Positions 61,876-64,000 of a DNA stretch of 64,000 nucleotides are shown here, one piece after another; positions within the stretch are counted from its first letter, which is position 1; every line of letters starts with the position of its first letter. This DNA comes from Allosphingosinicella sp042666435. GTDB taxonomy: Bacteria; Pseudomonadota; Alphaproteobacteria; Sphingomonadales; Sphingomonadaceae. Position numbers and translations under genes: made by a program. Location: NCBI RefSeq assembly GCF_042666435.1, contig NZ_JBHTDC010000002.1:62001-126000 (forward strand). Direction: 5' to 3'. A model generated the notes under the pieces. That model was not told the DNA's origin. It saw only the letters and a list, made by a program, of their open reading frames with translations, and did no database searches.

Positions 61876-63966
61876 TCAGGACGCGACGGCGAGTTCCAGG
61901 CGTTCCGTCGGAATCGTGAAGGACATGGTGGTTCCCGCGTCGCTGTTGCTTTCGACCCAGATCCGCCCGCCATGCGCCTCGACGATGGTGCGGGAGATAG
62001 AGAGGCCGAGGCCGAGGCCGGTCTTCTTCGATGTCGAGAAGGGCGAGAAGAGATCGCCCAGCGACGCCGGTATTCCGGGGCCGTTGTCGGTCACCGACAC
62101 CTTGACGTGGTCGCCCGAGCAGCGTTCGCTGGAGATGGTCACCGCCGGGTTGGCCGATTCCGACGCCGCGTCGCAGGCATTGCGCACCAGGTTGATCATC
62201 ACCTGCTGGATCTGGACCCGATCACCGGTCACGAATTCCGCGTCCGGGCTCAGCCGCTGGGTCAGCCTGATCTGCGGATATTCGTTGGCGACGGCGATGA
62301 GGGCCAGCGCATCGGTGACGACATCGGGCAGCGACGCGCATTCATAGGCGCTGCCGCGGTTCGCGACCATGTCGCGAATTCTGCGGATGATGTCGGCGGC
62401 TAGGAGTATCTGGCGCTCGGCGCCCTGCATCGCGTCGGCCACGATCCGGGCTTCCTCGGACCCGAGCCCGCCGACCATGCGCCGGCTGCCGACGAGATAG
62501 TTCTTGGCGGCGGTCAGCGGCTGGTTCAGCTCGTGCGCCAGGGTGCTGGCCATGGTGTTCATCGCATCGATCCGAGACAGGTGCGCGACCTCCGCCTGGA
62601 GCATCTCGAGGAGCTTGGCCGCGCTGATATCCTGATCGGTGCCGTGGAGGCGAACCACCTTGCCTGACAAATCCCGGGTCGGCACCGCGACGGTCTTGCG
62701 ATAGGAGGCCCGTCCGCTGGGAAGGATGATCCGCATCTCGAACTCCTGCGGCTCGCCCGTCTCGATCGCCAGTTCGACGGCGCGCTCCGCGACCGGCCGG
62801 CTCTGCTCGTCGAAATAGGCGAAGACCTCATCCTTTGTCGGCGGACCCAGCGCCGGATCCCGCTCGTACATCGCATAGAGTTCCGGAGACCAGTTGACCG
62901 CGCCGGTTCGCAGATCATAGTCCCAGTCGCCGATCCGCGCGATGCGGTGTGCCTCGCGCAGCCGCTGGTTGGCTTCCGCGATCTCGATCCCCGCGCGCTG
63001 GCGGCGGTAGAGGCCCGCTATCAGCAGCCAGGCGAAAGATATGGTGGCAAGGCTGAGCAGCGCGGCGCCCACGAAGTAGCGATCCTGCCGCGCCCTGAGC
63101 GGCGCCAGCACCGCATCATGGCCGACGCCCACGGTGACGAACAAAGGATAGCCCGGCAGACGCCTGTGGCTGAAGAAACGGACGATCCCGTCGAGTCCGC
63201 CGGGGCCGACATAGGTGCCGTTCGGCTGCCGCGCCTGAATCTCCATCACCTCCATGCCGCGCAGATCCTCGCCATAGCTCGACCGGCTCCCCGTGCGTCT
63301 GGCGCGGGTGATGCCGTCGAGGCCGATCACCGACATCACGTCGGTCGGTCGAACATCGGCCTGTGCGTAGAAGTCGGTGAACTTGCCCGGATCCATCTGG
63401 ATCGAAACGACGCCGCCGAAGCTGCCGTCCGGATTGTTGATCCGCCGGGAGAGGCCCATCAGGACCCGCCCGACCGTGCGCACTTCGCGCGGGGTGCCGA
63501 TGAACATCCGGCCGCTGTCGCGAGCGACATGGACGCGAAACCCCTCCCGGCCGGCGGCGTTCATGTTGACCGGCGGAGGCGACGCGGTGGTCGCGACGAC
63601 GTCGCCTTTTTCATTGGCGATGCTGACGACGCCGAACAGAGCATTGTCGACGACAGGGTCGTCGATCCAGCGCGGATCGGCGGCCGTCCCGCCGATGCTG
63701 GCATGTTTGTCGCTCAGATGGAGCATCGCCACGTTCGCCGCTTCCAAAGTGCGAGTGACATATTGCTCGAAGGCGATGGCGCGATTGGTCGTGTGACGGG
63801 TGGCGGCGGCGATCGTGGCGCGGCGCTCGAACCGGGCCTGCTCGACCACCGCCGTCCAGGTCAGCGCGATGAGCACGAGCCCGAAGGCGACGATCAGCAT
63901 CACCGTCCGCCGGAGCGAAGCTTGGCTCAGCACGGCTTTGCCGGCGCGATGATCGGAGAGAGGCAT
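61876..63966 (-). CDS. Membrane sensor histidine kinase (dCache-PAS-HisKA-HATPase)
   Basis: 696 residues. TM1 (MLIVAFGLVLIALTWTAVV) and TM2 at about 297-320 (VGAALLSLATISFAWLLIAG) bracket a periplasmic dCache-like sensor. A PAS domain follows (RIARIGDWDYDLRTGAVNWS, YAMYERDPALGPPTKDE), then HisKA with phospho-His at about 477 (STLAHELNQPLTAAKNYLVG), then HATPase (MINLVRNACDAASE, TDNGPGIPASLGD, GLGLGLSISRTIVEAHGG). The HELNQPL motif places it with FixL/DctB-like kinases. No response regulator is next to it; the lone receiver at 44732 is too far away to assume a partnership. The start is ATG 63966 near the window edge. Confidence 0.93.
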   Translation of the reverse strand: MPLSDHRAGKAVLSQASLRRTVMLIVAFGLVLIALTWTAVVEQARFERRATIAAATRHTTNRAIAFEQYVTRTLEAANVAMLHLSDKHASIGGTAADPRWIDDPVVDNALFGVVSIANEKGDVVATTASPPPVNMNAAGREGFRVHVARDSGRMFIGTPREVRTVGRVLMGLSRRINNPDGSFGGVVSIQMDPGKFTDFYAQADVRPTDVMSVIGLDGITRARRTGSRSSYGEDLRGMEVMEIQARQPNGTYVGPGGLDGIVRFFSHRRLPGYPLFVTVGVGHDAVLAPLRARQDRYFVGAALLSLATISFAWLLIAGLYRRQRAGIEIAEANQRLREAHRIARIGDWDYDLRTGAVNWSPELYAMYERDPALGPPTKDEVFAYFDEQSRPVAERAVELAIETGEPQEFEMRIILPSGRASYRKTVAVPTRDLSGKVVRLHGTDQDISAAKLLEMLQAEVAHLSRIDAMNTMASTLAHELNQPLTAAKNYLVGSRRMVGGLGSEEARIVADAMQGAERQILLAADIIRRIRDMVANRGSAYECASLPDVVTDALALIAVANEYPQIRLTQRLSPDAEFVTGDRVQIQQVMINLVRNACDAASESANPAVTISSERCSGDHVKVSVTDNGPGIPASLGDLFSPFSTSKKTGLGLGLSISRTIVEAHGGRIWVESNSDAGTTMSFTIPTERLELAVAS

Positions 63967-64000
63967 CGCCGTGAAACTAAAGCCTTTGCCAGACCCCGGC

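Overview
The window is about 64 kb of GC-rich, tightly packed chromosomal DNA from an alphaproteobacterium. The family mix points to the Sphingomonadales: an E1-beta subunit (PdhB) carrying its own lipoyl domain, a DUF4170 protein, an UrcA-family protein, a DUF3376-type patatin-like protein, the single-subunit AstA/AstB pair, and dense families of short intergenic palindromes. No tRNA, rRNA, CRISPR array, integrase or classical transposase was seen. Most of the window is core metabolism.

Layout. 1-2.7 kb: 3' end of an M20 hydrolase followed by astA-astB (arginine succinyltransferase catabolism). 2.7-7.0 kb (minus): eno, ftsB, pdhA, pdhB. 7.2-9.1 kb: four small overlapping genes for Ala-rich membrane or envelope proteins (YqjD/YqjE/DUF3618-like). 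9.2-11.3 kb: MlaC-like protein, DUF4170, rhomboid protease, greA. 11.3-17.2 kb (minus): carB and carA, separated by a FitAB-type toxin-antitoxin module next to a duplicated, diverged piece of the carB start. 17.3-22.1 kb: yqeY-like gene, a DUF559 nuclease gene boxed by inverted repeats, dnaG, rpoD. 22.1-27.5 kb: small stress/envelope genes, a GST, PspC, a MoxR ATPase. 27.5-31.9 kb: cysS-cvpA-radA, hpf, an EEP-family hydrolase. 32-38.5 kb: serine hydrolase, M13 metallopeptidase, RlpA, patatin-like protein. 38.6-41.9 kb: lapA-pyrF-accD-folC. 42-48 kb: AmpG, a Rieske oxygenase, a lone response regulator, RluB-like synthase, rsmD, a class A beta-lactamase. 48-64 kb: UvrD/PcrA helicase, DUF4272 gene remnant, katG, MFS exporter, 2OG oxygenase, cysK, two PH-domain proteins, GntP permease, nucleotidyltransferase/metallophosphoesterase pair, UrcA, sensor kinase.

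The most unusual material is at 16.5-18.2 kb. A small gene for a DUF559 (PD-(D/E)XK, Vsr-like) nuclease lies between two inverted copies of a 34-36 bp GC-rich palindrome. The same two ends, with only about 20 bp between them, sit in frame inside carA and add about 30 residues to CarA. This looks like a mobile cassette and its internally deleted (MITE-like) derivative. The right end of the cassette also supplies the apparent ribosome binding site of dnaG. Five other palindrome families occur in the window, nearly all as head-to-head inverted pairs. Several have become part of coding sequences (AmpG C-terminus, EEP protein C-terminus, an orphan antitoxin N-terminus) or abut a start codon (folC).
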